A stretch of 64,000 nucleotides of DNA from NCBI GenBank assembly GCA_024398435.1, contig JAKSJD010000004.1:124001-188000 (forward strand), in the 5' to 3' direction. The notes under the pieces are model-generated. The model was not told the origin of the DNA. It did not search any database and saw only the letters and a program-made list of their open reading frames with translations. Source of the DNA: Bacteroidaceae bacterium. Lineage in GTDB: Bacteria; Bacteroidota; Bacteroidia; Bacteroidales; Bacteroidaceae. Below are positions 34,287 through 43,516 of the stretch, one piece after another. Within the stretch, counting starts at the first letter, position 1. Each line of letters begins with the position of its first letter. The position numbers and the translations under genes are program-made.

Positions 34287-36773
34287 ATGAAGAAATCTAC
34301 TATCCAGTCGGCTAAAATGCTGGCATTAGTTGCTTTCGGTCTTTTGGCATGGAACAGTGCCTCGGCTCAGGACAACACTGAGAAACTTTGGTACGATGCT
34401 CCTGCTAAGATTTGGCTTGAGGCAGTGCCTATCGGTAATTCCCACATGGGCGGAATGGTCTATGGTGGCATCAAGGAAGAAACCATCCAATTGAATGAAG
34501 AAACATTCTGGTCGGGCGGTCCTCACAACAACAACAGCACCACTTCCCTTCAGCATCTGCAGGAAGTGCGCGACCTCATCTTCAATGAAAAGGAAGTAGA
34601 GGCAGAACAGATTATCAACCGCGAGTTCATCAAGGGTCCTCACGGAATGCGTTTCCTCAGTCTTGGCGACATCAAAATCTCTTACCCTAAGGTTTCGGCC
34701 GAAGGTGCAACAGATTTCTACCGCGACCTAGACCTCACTCAGGCTTTGGCCAACACAAGTTATACAGCCGGTGGCGTGAAGTACACTCGCACTGCATTTG
34801 CTTCAATGGCCGACAGTGTAGTTATCGTTCGCATGGAAGCACAGGGTGGCAAGATGGATTTCAATCTCAGCCATCAATGCATTTTCCCATCTACCTACAA
34901 CTATTCTGGCAATACAATCGTTGCAACGATTCAGGGAGTCGATCAGGAAGGCATCAAGGCTGCTCTTACTGCCAAGTGTGTTACAAAGGTTCTCACCGAC
35001 GGACAGGTAGCCACTACAGAAGTTGAGGGCAAGCAGGCACTCGGAGTGAGCAATGCCACTTATGCCACACTCATCATCTGTGCTTCAACCAATTTCAAGA
35101 ACTATCATGATGTCACTGCTGATGCCGATGCACGCAATGCACGCCTCATGGCTGCAGCCGAAAAGATTGCCTACAACGACTTGAAGCAGCGCCACATCAA
35201 ATCATATCAGAAGCAGTACAACCGCGTTCATCTCAACCTCACTTCTTCCGAAAACAGCAAGTTGCCAACCGATAAGCGCCTCGATGCGTTTGCTGGAAGC
35301 GACGATATGGGAATGGTTGCCCTTTTGTTCAATTTCGGACGCTATCTCCTCATCTCATCATCACAGCCAGGAGGTCAGGCAGCCAATCTTCAGGGAGTTT
35401 GGAACGATAAGCGCGATGCTCCTTGGGACAGCAAGTACACAATCAACATCAATGCCGAAATGAACTATTGGCCAGCAGAGGTTTGTAACCTTCAGGAAAC
35501 TACCGAGCCTCTCTTCTCAATGATTCGCGACTTGAGCGAGACAGGTAAGGTTACTGCAAAGCAAATGTACGACTGCGGTGGATGGATGGCCCACCACAAC
35601 ACCGATATCTGGCGCATTGCAGGTCCTATCGACGGAGCTGCTTGGGGTATGTATCCAAATGGTGGTGCATGGCTTGCAACACACCTCTGGCAACACTATC
35701 TCTACACAGGCGACAAAAAGTTCCTCAAGGAATGGTATCCAATCATCAAGGGAACTGCCGACTTCTATATTGATTATCTCACAAAGCATCCAAAATACGG
35801 ATGGCTCGTATTGGCTCCATCAGTAAGTCCTGAACAGGGACCTGCCGGAAAGCGCTCAAACATCACAGCCGGATGTACGATGGACAATCAAATTGTATTC
35901 GATGCTCTTGCCAACACTCTCAATGCTGCCAAGGCACTTGGAGTGGACAAGGATTATCAGGCAACTCTTCAGAAGACTCTCAACAACTTGCCTCCAATGC
36001 AGATTGGTCGCTACAAGCAGTTGCAGGAATGGCTCATCGATGCCGACGATCCTCGCAATCAGCACCGCCACATTTCACACCTCTATGGTCTCTATCCATC
36101 AAATCAGATAAGTCCATTCACTCATCCTGACCTCTTCGAAGCAGCAAAGCAGACTCTCATTCAGCGCGGCGACATGGCCACAGGTTGGAGTCTTGGATGG
36201 AAGATCAATTTCTGGGCACGTATGCTCGATGGCGACCATGCATTCGTGATTCTCAGCAATATGCTCCATCTACTCCCTGCAGAGAATGGTTCGTTCGGAC
36301 ATCCAAACGGCCGTACATTCCCTAATCTCTTCGATGCTCACCCACCTTTCCAGATTGACGGAAACTTCGGTGCAACAGCAGGTATTGCCGAAATGCTTCT
36401 CCAGAGTCACGACGGTGCAGTGCATCTTCTCCCAGCATTGCCATCAGTATGGAAGAGCGGAAGCGTGAGCGGCCTTCTTGCACGCGGTGGATTCGAGGTA
36501 GATATGACTTGGGAAGATGCAGCACTCGCTACTGCTACAATCAAGTCAACCATTGGCGGCACAATCCGTATCCGTTCATCAGTTCCTTTGAAGGGTGCAG
36601 GTCTTACAAAGGCAAAGGGTGAATGTCCAAACCCATTGTTCGCTCCAGCTGAAGTGAAGGACCCACTCGTTTCTTCCGAACTCGGTACAGCTCCAAAGGC
36701 ACAACTTCAGAGCTACTACACTTACGACCTCAAGACCACAGCAGGCAAGACATATAAAGTCACTCGTGGATAG
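34287..36773 (+). CDS. GH95 alpha-L-fucosidase, secreted
   Basis: This 828-residue glycoside hydrolase family 95 protein has a signal peptide at about 1-27 (ending NSASAQ). [20 protein letters not shown], then [20 protein letters not shown], is the N-terminal family signature. The catalytic centre blocks are visible: [20 protein letters not shown] at about 387-406 (the two Asn), [12 protein letters not shown] at about 510-521 (the Glu) and [20 protein letters not shown] at about 688-707 (the Asp). GH95 enzymes mainly release alpha-1,2-L-fucose from xyloglucan or host glycans, and some act on L-galactose. TATCTTTG at 34225-34232 is a likely -7 box. It heads a secreted enzyme cluster. Confidence 0.93.
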   Translation: MKKSTIQSAKMLALVAFGLLAWNSASAQDNTEKLWYDAPAKIWLEAVPIGNSHMGGMVYGGIKEETIQLNEETFWSGGPHNNNSTTSLQHLQEVRDLIFNEKEVEAEQIINREFIKGPHGMRFLSLGDIKISYPKVSAEGATDFYRDLDLTQALANTSYTAGGVKYTRTAFASMADSVVIVRMEAQGGKMDFNLSHQCIFPSTYNYSGNTIVATIQGVDQEGIKAALTAKCVTKVLTDGQVATTEVEGKQALGVSNATYATLIICASTNFKNYHDVTADADARNARLMAAAEKIAYNDLKQRHIKSYQKQYNRVHLNLTSSENSKLPTDKRLDAFAGSDDMGMVALLFNFGRYLLISSSQPGGQAANLQGVWNDKRDAPWDSKYTININAEMNYWPAEVCNLQETTEPLFSMIRDLSETGKVTAKQMYDCGGWMAHHNTDIWRIAGPIDGAAWGMYPNGGAWLATHLWQHYLYTGDKKFLKEWYPIIKGTADFYIDYLTKHPKYGWLVLAPSVSPEQGPAGKRSNITAGCTMDNQIVFDALANTLNAAKALGVDKDYQATLQKTLNNLPPMQIGRYKQLQEWLIDADDPRNQHRHISHLYGLYPSNQISPFTHPDLFEAAKQTLIQRGDMATGWSLGWKINFWARMLDGDHAFVILSNMLHLLPAENGSFGHPNGRTFPNLFDAHPPFQIDGNFGATAGIAEMLLQSHDGAVHLLPALPSVWKSGSVSGLLARGGFEVDMTWEDAALATATIKSTIGGTIRIRSSVPLKGAGLTKAKGECPNPLFAPAEVKDPLVSSELGTAPKAQLQSYYTYDLKTTAGKTYKVTRG

Positions 36774-36827
36774 TTTCATCCCAAATTAGAAATAATATAA
36801 TTACAAACAAATAAAAATTCAAACAGA

Positions 36828-38432
36828 ATGAAAAAGACAACAATCATTGCAGCTCTCTGCATGTTCGGTGCCTCTTCTCTTATGGCACAGTCACAGTACC
36901 CAACAATGGGATGGAGCTCATGGAACACATTTGCCATCAACATCAACGAAAAGCTCATCATGGAGCAAGCCGATGCAATGGCAAGTTCAGCACTCTACGA
37001 TGCTGGCTATCGCTACATCAACATCGACGATGGTTACTTTGGCGGACGCGATGAGGAAGGCAATCTTCTCTTCCATCCAGTTAAGTTCCCTAACGGCCTC
37101 AAGCCAGTGGTCGACCACATCCACAGCAAGGGCCTCAAGGCAGGTATCTATTCCGATGCAGGTCGCAGCACATGTGCATTCAATTTCGGTGGCGACACAA
37201 TCAGCCACGATGTAGGTCTTTATTGCCACGACCAACTCGACATCAACCAGTTCATCAATGACCTCGATTTCGACTTTATCAAGGTCGATTTCTGTGGTGG
37301 TTCTCCAGGTCACAACAAGGCTCATACAAAGCTTTCAGAGCGTGAGCGTTACACCGACATTGCTCAGGCAATTGCCAACACAGGCAAGAAGGACTTCCGT
37401 CTCAATGCATGCCGTTGGGCTTATCCAGGTACATGGATTGGTAAGGTGGCAGGTTCATGGCGTACAACAGGCGACATCAACAGCAGTTGGCGCTCAGTTC
37501 GCGGCATCCTTCGCGAAAACCTCTATATGTCAGCTTATGCTTCACTTGGCCACTACAACGATATGGACATGCTCGAGGTTGGCCGTACACTCAGTGAAGA
37601 AGAAGACAAGACCCACTTCGGAATGTGGTGTATTATGAACAGTCCATTGCTCATCGGTTGCGATATGCGCAATATCAAGCCAGCAGCAATGACTCTCATG
37701 ACCAACAAGGAACTCCTTGCACTCAATCAAGACCCATTCGGTCGTCAAGCTTACGTAGCAGCAGAAATCAATGGATGCTATATTCTCGTGAAGGACGTTG
37801 AGAAGCTCTACGGACCAAAGCGTGCCATTGCAGTTTACAATCCAAACGACGATGCCCGCACCGTAAATCTCCCATTGAAGGAAGTTGACCTCGCCGGAAC
37901 AACTCTCCCACGCGACCTCTTCGAGCATAAGGACCTCCCTGCAGTTGCAGGCGAATTCAAGGTAGAAGTTCCTGCTCATGGTACTCGCATCTACACACTA
38001 AGTGCAAAGCAGCGTCTTGAGCGTACAATCTACGAAGCAGAAACTGCAAAGATTGATGCTTACCAGGAACTCCAGAACAACCAGCAGGCACAGACAGGTA
38101 TCTACGAATACGATGCCAATTGCCGCAGTGGCCTCAAGGCTTCATGGCTTGGTATGGGCAACGAAAACTCACTTTGCTGGAACACAGTTTACAGCATCAA
38201 GGGTGGCACATACACTCTCAAGATTGCTTACCAGTCAGAGGAGAAGCGCATGATGTGTGTCGAGGTTAACGGAAAGAAAGTTGATAAGCTCAAGGTCAGC
38301 ACAGGCGATCCAAACAAGGTAGATGTAGTTGAGACAACAATCACACTCAAGAAGGGTGAGAACACAATCCGCCTCTACAACGCAGCCACTTGGATGCCAA
38401 ACATCGACTATATCGAACTTTCAGCAAAGTAA
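36828..38432 (+). CDS. GH27 alpha-galactosidase with C-terminal carbohydrate-binding domain
   Basis: This 534-residue secreted enzyme has a signal peptide at 1-21 (ending SLMAQ). The GH27 barrel opens YPTMGWSSWNTFAININEKL. The nucleophile Asp154 is in FDFIKVDFCGGSPG and the acid/base Asp216 in SWRTTGDINSSW. YINIDDGYF and HYNDMDMLEVG are further family blocks. A beta-domain is followed, from about residue 400, by a CBM6/CBM35-like module opening ERTIYEAETAKIDAYQE and closing ATWMPNIDYIELSAK. It would release terminal alpha-galactose from galactomannan, galactoglucomannan or similar glycans. It lies 54 bp after the GH95 gene. Confidence 0.93.
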   Translation: MKKTTIIAALCMFGASSLMAQSQYPTMGWSSWNTFAININEKLIMEQADAMASSALYDAGYRYINIDDGYFGGRDEEGNLLFHPVKFPNGLKPVVDHIHSKGLKAGIYSDAGRSTCAFNFGGDTISHDVGLYCHDQLDINQFINDLDFDFIKVDFCGGSPGHNKAHTKLSERERYTDIAQAIANTGKKDFRLNACRWAYPGTWIGKVAGSWRTTGDINSSWRSVRGILRENLYMSAYASLGHYNDMDMLEVGRTLSEEEDKTHFGMWCIMNSPLLIGCDMRNIKPAAMTLMTNKELLALNQDPFGRQAYVAAEINGCYILVKDVEKLYGPKRAIAVYNPNDDARTVNLPLKEVDLAGTTLPRDLFEHKDLPAVAGEFKVEVPAHGTRIYTLSAKQRLERTIYEAETAKIDAYQELQNNQQAQTGIYEYDANCRSGLKASWLGMGNENSLCWNTVYSIKGGTYTLKIAYQSEEKRMMCVEVNGKKVDKLKVSTGDPNKVDVVETTITLKKGENTIRLYNAATWMPNIDYIELSAK

Positions 38433-38455
38433 AAAATAATAAGCCCCCTCTCAAT

Positions 38456-38553
38456 TCAATGGTCTTTGCACCCCCTTCGGTTCCTCAATGGTCTTTACAC
38501 CCCCTTCGGTTCCCCCGTTATCGGGGGACGGAAACGTTATCGGGGGACAGAAA
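38456..38553. repeat. Paired tandem repeats, 29 bp x2 and 19 bp x2
   Basis: Two 29-bp units (38456-38484, 38485-38513) share TCAATGGTCTTT and CACCCCCTTCGGTTCC and differ at one base. Two 19-bp units (38516-38534, 38535-38553) share CGTTATCGGGGGAC and also differ at one base. A partial poly-C hairpin element, AAGCCCCCTC, precedes them at 38441. They fill the gap between the galactosidase and esterase genes. Confidence 0.8.
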
Positions 38554-38595
38554 TCCCCAAAGGTGAGACTTGCAGACCAAAACTATTAAATTATT

Positions 38596-39417
38596 ATGAA
38601 AAGATATTTAACATTAGCAATGGCACTCATGGTAGCAGTAGTGATGAGTGCAAAACCAGATAAGAACTTCCACATCTACCTCTGTTTCGGACAGTCGAAT
38701 ATGGAAGGCAATGCACGAATTGAAGAAGTTGACCGTCAGGGTGTCGACCCACGTTTCGTTATGATGGCAGCAGCAGAAGGCAAGGAGCGCCACCTTGGAC
38801 AGTGGTATCCAGCAATTCCACCTCTCTGCCGCGAGAACAACGGTCTTACACCAGTCGATTATTTCGGCCGCACACTCGTTGAGAACCTTCCACAGAAGGT
38901 ACGCGTCGGAGTCATCAATGTAGCAGTAGGCGGATGCAAGATTGAAGCCTTCATGCAAGAGAAGATTGAAGACTATGCCAAGACAGCACCAATATGGATG
39001 AAGGGTATGCTCGAAGCCTATAACAACGACCCATACCAGCGCCTCCTCGATATGGCTCGCCTCGCACAGAAGGAAGGAGTTATCAAGGGTATTCTCCTCC
39101 ATCAGGGTGAATCAAACACAGGCGAGAAAGACTGGCCAGAGAAGGTGAAGATCGTTTATGAGCGTTTGCTCAAGGACCTTGGCCTCAAGGCAAAGAAATG
39201 TCCATTGCTCGTGGGCGAAGTAGTCAATGCCGACACAGGCGGTGTTTGTGCATCGATGAACGAGATTATCCAGACAGTTCCACAGACCATCCCAACAGCT
39301 CATGTCATTTCATCAGCAGGATGTCCAGATGGTCCCGACAATCTCCACTTCAATGCAGAAGGCTATCGCATGCTTGGTAAGCGCTATGCCGAAGCAATGC
39401 TCAAGGTGTTGAAGTAA
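38596..39417 (+). CDS. Secreted SGNH-type carbohydrate esterase (CE6/sialate O-acetylesterase-like)
   Basis: This 273-residue esterase has a signal peptide at about 1-19. The nucleophile Ser lies in FHIYLCFGQSNMEGNARIEE at about 25-45. VINVAVGGCKIEAF at about 112-125 carries the oxyanion Gly, GILLHQGESNTGEKDW follows at about 160-175, and the Asp-x-x-His pair is in GPDNLHFNAEGYRM near the C-terminus. It belongs to the SASA superfamily, which removes acetyl groups from xylan, glucomannan or sialic acid. The neighbouring galactosidase and fucosidase favour a plant hemicellulose substrate, by inference. It is co-directional with them. Confidence 0.85.
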   Translation: MKRYLTLAMALMVAVVMSAKPDKNFHIYLCFGQSNMEGNARIEEVDRQGVDPRFVMMAAAEGKERHLGQWYPAIPPLCRENNGLTPVDYFGRTLVENLPQKVRVGVINVAVGGCKIEAFMQEKIEDYAKTAPIWMKGMLEAYNNDPYQRLLDMARLAQKEGVIKGILLHQGESNTGEKDWPEKVKIVYERLLKDLGLKAKKCPLLVGEVVNADTGGVCASMNEIIQTVPQTIPTAHVISSAGCPDGPDNLHFNAEGYRMLGKRYAEAMLKVLK

Positions 39418-39433
39418 TATAAGAACCAACCTT

Positions 39434-39477
39434 GCCCCCTCTTATCCCCTCATAGGGAAAGGATGGGGGCATTTTTA
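39434..39477 (+). terminator. Poly-C/poly-G hairpin with T-run, copy 5
   Basis: GCCCCCTCTTATCCC pairs with GGGAAAGGATGGGGGC around TCATA, and ATTTTTAT follows. It lies 16 bp after the esterase stop. It is the only copy of the family with a convincing stem and a T-run on the sense strand, so a terminator role is likely here. Confidence 0.7.
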
Positions 39478-39498
39478 TTAATTAATAGAAGGATATAT

Positions 39499-40620
39499 AT
39501 GAAAAAATCGTTACTTGCAGCAATGCTGTTGCTGATGGCCACAGTAGCCACAGCCCAACCACTCACACGAGCCCAGGCAGAACAAGTCCGCAACGAAGTG
39601 GTGGACCAATGGTACAAGGAAGTGCGCCAACAAACCGATTACATCACCACAGCCAATGCCATTGAGCGCGACAGCCTCCGAATGCCCATCTCATGCCGAG
39701 TGTTCGGCAAGTTGCCACCCGACGGCTACAGCCTCTATATATCCCTTCATGGAGGTGGCAATGCACCTCATCAACTCAACGACCAGCAATGGCAGAATCA
39801 GTGGGGACTCTATGCCCCAGCCGAAGGCATCTACATCTGTCCACGCGCACCCTACGACGATTGGGACATGCATTTCAAGCCAGCAGTCGACAACTTCTAT
39901 CGCGACATCATCCTCTATGCCTATTCCCATCTCCGCGTCAATCCCGATAAAGTCTATATCCTTGGCTACAGTGCCGGAGGCGACGGCGTTTGGCGTCTTG
40001 CACCACGAATGGCCGATGTGTGGGCAGCAGCATCGATGATGGCAGGCCATCCAGGCGATGTATCCCTGCTCAATCTGCGCAACCTTCCGTTCATGGTATG
40101 GTGTGGAGCCCTCGATGCCGCTTACGACCGCAATCGCGTTTGTGCCGAGCGCATAGCCCAACTCGATTCATTACATCGTGCCGACCCCGACGGCTACATC
40201 CACGAAGGCCATATAGTCGAAGGCAAGCCCCATTGGATGGACCGAATCGACACCCTTGCCATCAGTTGGATGGCCCAGTATAAGCGCAATCCATATCCAA
40301 AGACTATAGTTTGGCAACAGGCCGACGTGCTCTACGACCATTTCTATTGGGTCAGTGTACCAAAGGAAGAGATGGCCCGAGGCAAGCAACTCCGCATCCG
40401 AGTTGAGGGCAACGACATCATCATCGAGAAGAGCGACTACGACCATCTCACCCTGAATCTCACCGATGAAATCGTCGATTTCGACCGTTCCGTACGCATT
40501 CGTCGCGATGGCAAGACACTGAAGCGAGTGAAGCTTCAGCGCAGTCGTACGGTGATGGAACTAACCATCCGCCAGTTCCGCGATCCTCGCTATGCATTCT
40601 ATGCTCAAGTAGAGATATAA
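39499..40620 (+). CDS. Secreted alpha/beta-hydrolase (prolyl-oligopeptidase/esterase type)
   Basis: From the ATG at 39499 the product is 373 residues, with a signal peptide at 1-20 (ending VATAQ). A phospholipase/carboxylesterase-like alpha/beta-hydrolase core runs from about 60 to 270: the oxyanion segment YISLHGGGNAPHQL, the nucleophile elbow VYILGYSAGGDGVWRL, the Asp region FMVWCGALDAAYDRN and the His in EGKPHWMDRIDTL. The last roughly 90 residues form a beta-rich domain (ADVLYDHFYWVSVPKEEM). Esterase or feruloyl/acetyl esterase action on glycans is plausible from context, but peptidase activity cannot be excluded. It is the last gene of the secreted enzyme cluster. Confidence 0.75.
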   Translation: MKKSLLAAMLLLMATVATAQPLTRAQAEQVRNEVVDQWYKEVRQQTDYITTANAIERDSLRMPISCRVFGKLPPDGYSLYISLHGGGNAPHQLNDQQWQNQWGLYAPAEGIYICPRAPYDDWDMHFKPAVDNFYRDIILYAYSHLRVNPDKVYILGYSAGGDGVWRLAPRMADVWAAASMMAGHPGDVSLLNLRNLPFMVWCGALDAAYDRNRVCAERIAQLDSLHRADPDGYIHEGHIVEGKPHWMDRIDTLAISWMAQYKRNPYPKTIVWQQADVLYDHFYWVSVPKEEMARGKQLRIRVEGNDIIIEKSDYDHLTLNLTDEIVDFDRSVRIRRDGKTLKRVKLQRSRTVMELTIRQFRDPRYAFYAQVEI

Positions 40621-40664
40621 AGGGGGCCCCACGAAAACTTAGATTTGACATCCGTCGAACCTCG

Positions 40665-40722
40665 AAAACTTCGATTTCATCGGGGTTTTTGGGGGGTGAC
40701 GTGTATTTTTCGTGTATTTTTT
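40665..40722 (+). promoter_or_regulatory. Operator-like element upstream of the TPR regulator gene
   Basis: AAAACTTCGATTTCATCGG (40665-40683) is the exact reverse complement of 6244-6262. It is followed by tandem 11-bp repeats GTGTATTTTTC and GTGTATTTTTT (40701-40722), ending 13 bp before the -33 box. The same tandem repeat occurs 12 bp before the -33 box of the gene at 43517. Confidence 0.5.
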
Positions 40723-40735
40723 CTTACTAAAATAT

Positions 40736-40766
40736 TTTGCTGAAAAACGATATTGCAGTATCTTTG
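40736..40766 (+). promoter_or_regulatory. Bacteroidota promoter of the TPR regulator gene (TTTG-N19-TATCTTTG)
   Basis: TTTG at 40736-40739 and TATCTTTG at 40759-40766 are separated by 19 bp, an exact match to the Bacteroidota consensus. Transcription would start near 40773, 14 bp before the ATG at 40787. This excludes the longer start at 40712. Confidence 0.85.
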
Positions 40767-40786
40767 TACCCGAAAATAGAAAATAT

Positions 40787-42490
40787 ATGAAAATGAAACG
40801 CCTGAAATATTTGCCGATGCTGGCCCTGGCGGTTGTGATGAGTTGCAGTCAAAACAAGATTGAGGAACAACTCTCTGCAATCGACAATCTCTGCATGACC
40901 AATCCCGACAGCGCATTGAAAATCCTCGATGAAATCGACCAAAATCGACTTTCCGACCAAGAAATGGCCCACTATTGCTTTGTCTATACCAAGTCGCAGG
41001 ACAAAGCCAGAATCGAAGTGATGGACGATTCGCTCATCCGTATTGCCTACGACTACTACAGTCAGCACAGCGATGAGCAACCCTATGCCCAGACGCTGTA
41101 CTACATGGGAAAATACTTTGCTAACTGCAAGTTGGTGCCAGAAGCTGAAGATTGTCTTCTCTCTGCGATAGAGAGTGCAAAGGCCAACGACGAGCATTAT
41201 ACGGCATTTCTGGCTCTTGGCAAGATGAGCAATTTGGTGTGCGAAACCGATGCAGCCAGTGGGTTGGCCTTTGCAAATGAAGCGTATGAACAATATAAGC
41301 AGATAGAAGAACCGCTGCTGCCCTACAACGATGTGAACGTACTGGCAAATCTCGCTTATTGCCACATGTATTCAGGCAATCTTGATTCCGCCCTGTATTA
41401 TCTCGACAGAGCCTTGAGTATTGCCGACATCCAGGACGACCACGACCTGAAGGCCGACATTTTGACCCAATATGTAATGATTTATGCCTATTTCAACCAA
41501 TTCGACACAGCCATCTCTTATGCCAAGCAGGTTTTGGAAACTGCCGACAAACCATCCGAAAACTTGCTCTATCTCCTTTTCCATTGCTACGGTTCTACTG
41601 GGCAATATGATGAGGCAATGTCGTTCATCTCAAAGATAGATTTCGCCAACAGCAACATGAGATATGCCAAATACCTGAATTTGCTCAGGTATTCGTTGTT
41701 TGAGAAAGACTATTCCCTGGCAATCGAATATGCCGATTCGCTCAATAAATATGCCAACCGAATATACAACAGAGGCAATGCAGCCAATGGAATCTATATG
41801 AAGGACAATATTGCCAAATCCACCGAACTGAAGATGGCCAAGCTGCAATACAAATTGTCGAAATACCAAACCATGGCACTCATTCTCGTTATTGTCATCC
41901 TCGTGATTGCCGGCATAGCCATTGTCCGACTCATCCGAAAGCGAGTTTCAAACCGAGTAGAGTCGTTCCGTCAGCAAAATGTGAAGATTTCGAGAGACCT
42001 CAACAAGGCAATCAGCGATTTGAGTGAATTGGAAAACAGCAACACCCAACTGACGAAGGAAAAAGACGGAGAGATAGGCGAACTTAAAAGTCAGGTCGAC
42101 CAATTGCAAAACAGCATCGATGCCCTTCAGTCGAGATTGCGTGACAACAGCATGCTCGAAACCGATATTGTTCGTAAGTTCACGAAGCTGAAGCAGTCGC
42201 AGAATTGGAGCAAAGTGCCCGACTCGGAAGATTGGGAAGATTTGGAAGCAATCGTAAAGCAATATAAGCCACAATTCCATCAGTTGGCCATTTCCAACTC
42301 ATTGAGCGACCGTGAGATGCGGGTATGCCTCTTGCAGTATATTGGTTACGGAACCAACGATTGTGCCAATGCACTCGATACTACGGAGCAAAATATAACC
42401 AATGTGAAATATTCCGTCAACAGTAAGCTCTTCAACGATGGCAGTGCCAAAACGCTGAAATCCAACATGATGGATTTGGAAAGACAGTAA
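40787..42490 (+). CDS. Membrane-spanning TPR regulator with C-terminal HTH
   Basis: This 567-residue protein begins with a lipoprotein-type signal (LAVVMSC, Cys20). A periplasmic TPR array covers about 25-340 (MTNPDSALKILDEID, SGNLDSALYYLDRALSIADI, NQFDTAISYAKQVLETAD). One TM helix is at about 364-385 (MALILVIVILVIAGIAIVRL). A coiled coil follows at about 400-455 (LSELENSNTQLTKEKDGEIG) and a LuxR-like HTH at about 503-560 (LSDREMRVCLLQYIGYGTND). The topology is that of the protein at 7633-8658 with a different sensor. Similar TPR-TM-HTH proteins are common and mostly uncharacterised in Bacteroidales. Control of the adjacent glycan cluster or of the gene at 43517 is inferred. Confidence 0.78.
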   Translation: MKMKRLKYLPMLALAVVMSCSQNKIEEQLSAIDNLCMTNPDSALKILDEIDQNRLSDQEMAHYCFVYTKSQDKARIEVMDDSLIRIAYDYYSQHSDEQPYAQTLYYMGKYFANCKLVPEAEDCLLSAIESAKANDEHYTAFLALGKMSNLVCETDAASGLAFANEAYEQYKQIEEPLLPYNDVNVLANLAYCHMYSGNLDSALYYLDRALSIADIQDDHDLKADILTQYVMIYAYFNQFDTAISYAKQVLETADKPSENLLYLLFHCYGSTGQYDEAMSFISKIDFANSNMRYAKYLNLLRYSLFEKDYSLAIEYADSLNKYANRIYNRGNAANGIYMKDNIAKSTELKMAKLQYKLSKYQTMALILVIVILVIAGIAIVRLIRKRVSNRVESFRQQNVKISRDLNKAISDLSELENSNTQLTKEKDGEIGELKSQVDQLQNSIDALQSRLRDNSMLETDIVRKFTKLKQSQNWSKVPDSEDWEDLEAIVKQYKPQFHQLAISNSLSDREMRVCLLQYIGYGTNDCANALDTTEQNITNVKYSVNSKLFNDGSAKTLKSNMMDLERQ

Positions 42491-42591
42491 TATGCAAATA
42501 TTCAATCAATAGTCAGATAGAAATATTTGATAACTGATATCTTCACAAAAACATTGCGTTCCGAAGGGTAAAACATTATATGAAATAGGTG

Positions 42592-43170
42592 CGTTTCTTA
42601 TAATGTTTAGTGCCATTCCTTATAATGTTTGACCTCTTTTATTATAAGAAATACACCGATAACTTATAATGTTTTTTCATTGCAGCAATAAGTATGGAAT
42701 AAAGAAGAAACGGAGCGCGCTTCGTGACCTCTCGAAGCGCGGTTCATGACGTAAAACACCGCGCTTCATGATGCTTCGGAACGCGAAAAATTGTACCTTG
42801 TACTTGGGCCTTTGTACATGAATAGTGTTCAGTGTTGCAAAGTTTTACCTTGCAATCATTCAGGAGAAAACGAATTTTTTCAAAAACCTGTCAGCCTTCA
42901 GTTTTTGCCTCTAAACCACTGTTACATAACGACTTAAGTGGCTGACAGGTTTCCCAAAACCTGTCAGTAACCTGTCAGCCATCCTTCAGTTTGCTTCTAA
43001 AAACAACTAATCTTCCCCCTTTAGGGGGATAAGAGAGGGGCTTTATTTTTCCCGGCTGACAGGTTCCTGACAAGTTGCTGACAAGTTTTTACCAACCTGT
43101 CAGCCATCTAACTCATAGATACATAGAGAGTTATACCTCAAAACTGAAGGCTGACAGGTTTTTCGCAAAA
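42592..43170 (+). repeat. Structured non-coding repeat, copy B (about 580 bp)
   Basis: The order of parts equals copy A at 6505-7110: TTCTTATAATGTTT words, the CGCGCTTCG/CGAAGCGCG hairpin (near 42717-42742), a second GC-rich hairpin, nine CTGTCAG/CTGACA words in two blocks, and a poly-C/poly-G hairpin between them. The hairpin core ACGGAGCGCGCTTCGTGACC is identical in both. Unlike copy A it follows a regulator gene in the sense direction. Confidence 0.75.
43014..43044 (-). repeat. Poly-C/poly-G hairpin repeat, copy 6 (inside structured repeat B)
   Basis: CCCCCT, TTA, GGGGG, ATAAGAGAGGGGC on plus, at the position equivalent to 6955-6985 in copy A. Confidence 0.7.
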
Positions 43171-43282
43171 TTCTTTTTTTCTGGAGAAACAACAGCCTAT
43201 TTCCCTTCAATAAAATTGTCCATCGTTGCAACTTAGAGTGTGAAAAATGAGAAAATTGTGTTTTGGTGGTGTCCGTGAAAAC

Positions 43283-43332
43283 CCGATGAAATCGTGGATT
43301 TTGGCACGACGTGTATTTTTCGTGTACTTTTT
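43283..43332 (+). promoter_or_regulatory. Operator-like element upstream of the secreted plug-like gene
   Basis: CCGATGAAATCG (43283-43294) is followed by GTGTATTTTTC and GTGTACTTTTT (43311-43332). A 19-bp stretch GACGTGTATTTTTCGTGTA is identical to that upstream of the TPR regulator gene. Confidence 0.5.
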
Positions 43333-43344
43333 TTACTTAAAAAA

Positions 43345-43376
43345 TTTGGAGCTTATCTTTATTTCTCATAAATTTG
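43345..43376 (+). promoter_or_regulatory. Probable promoter for 43517-44832 (TTTG-N20-TAAATTTG)
   Basis: TTTG at 43345-43348 and TAAATTTG at 43369-43376 are 20 bp apart, followed by CCCCGAAA as at the regulator promoter (ACCCGAAA). The 5' leader to the ATG at 43517 would be about 130 nt. Confidence 0.6.
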
Positions 43377-43516
43377 TCCCCGAAACCGAAAATAGTTGCA
43401 CTTTCGTGTCACAAATTGCATTACATAATTGTAATAGTAAATAGGAGATACGAGATTGAAGATATTAGATATAAGATAGTAAATAGTAAATGGTCCAATA
43501 ATAAATAATATAGCTT

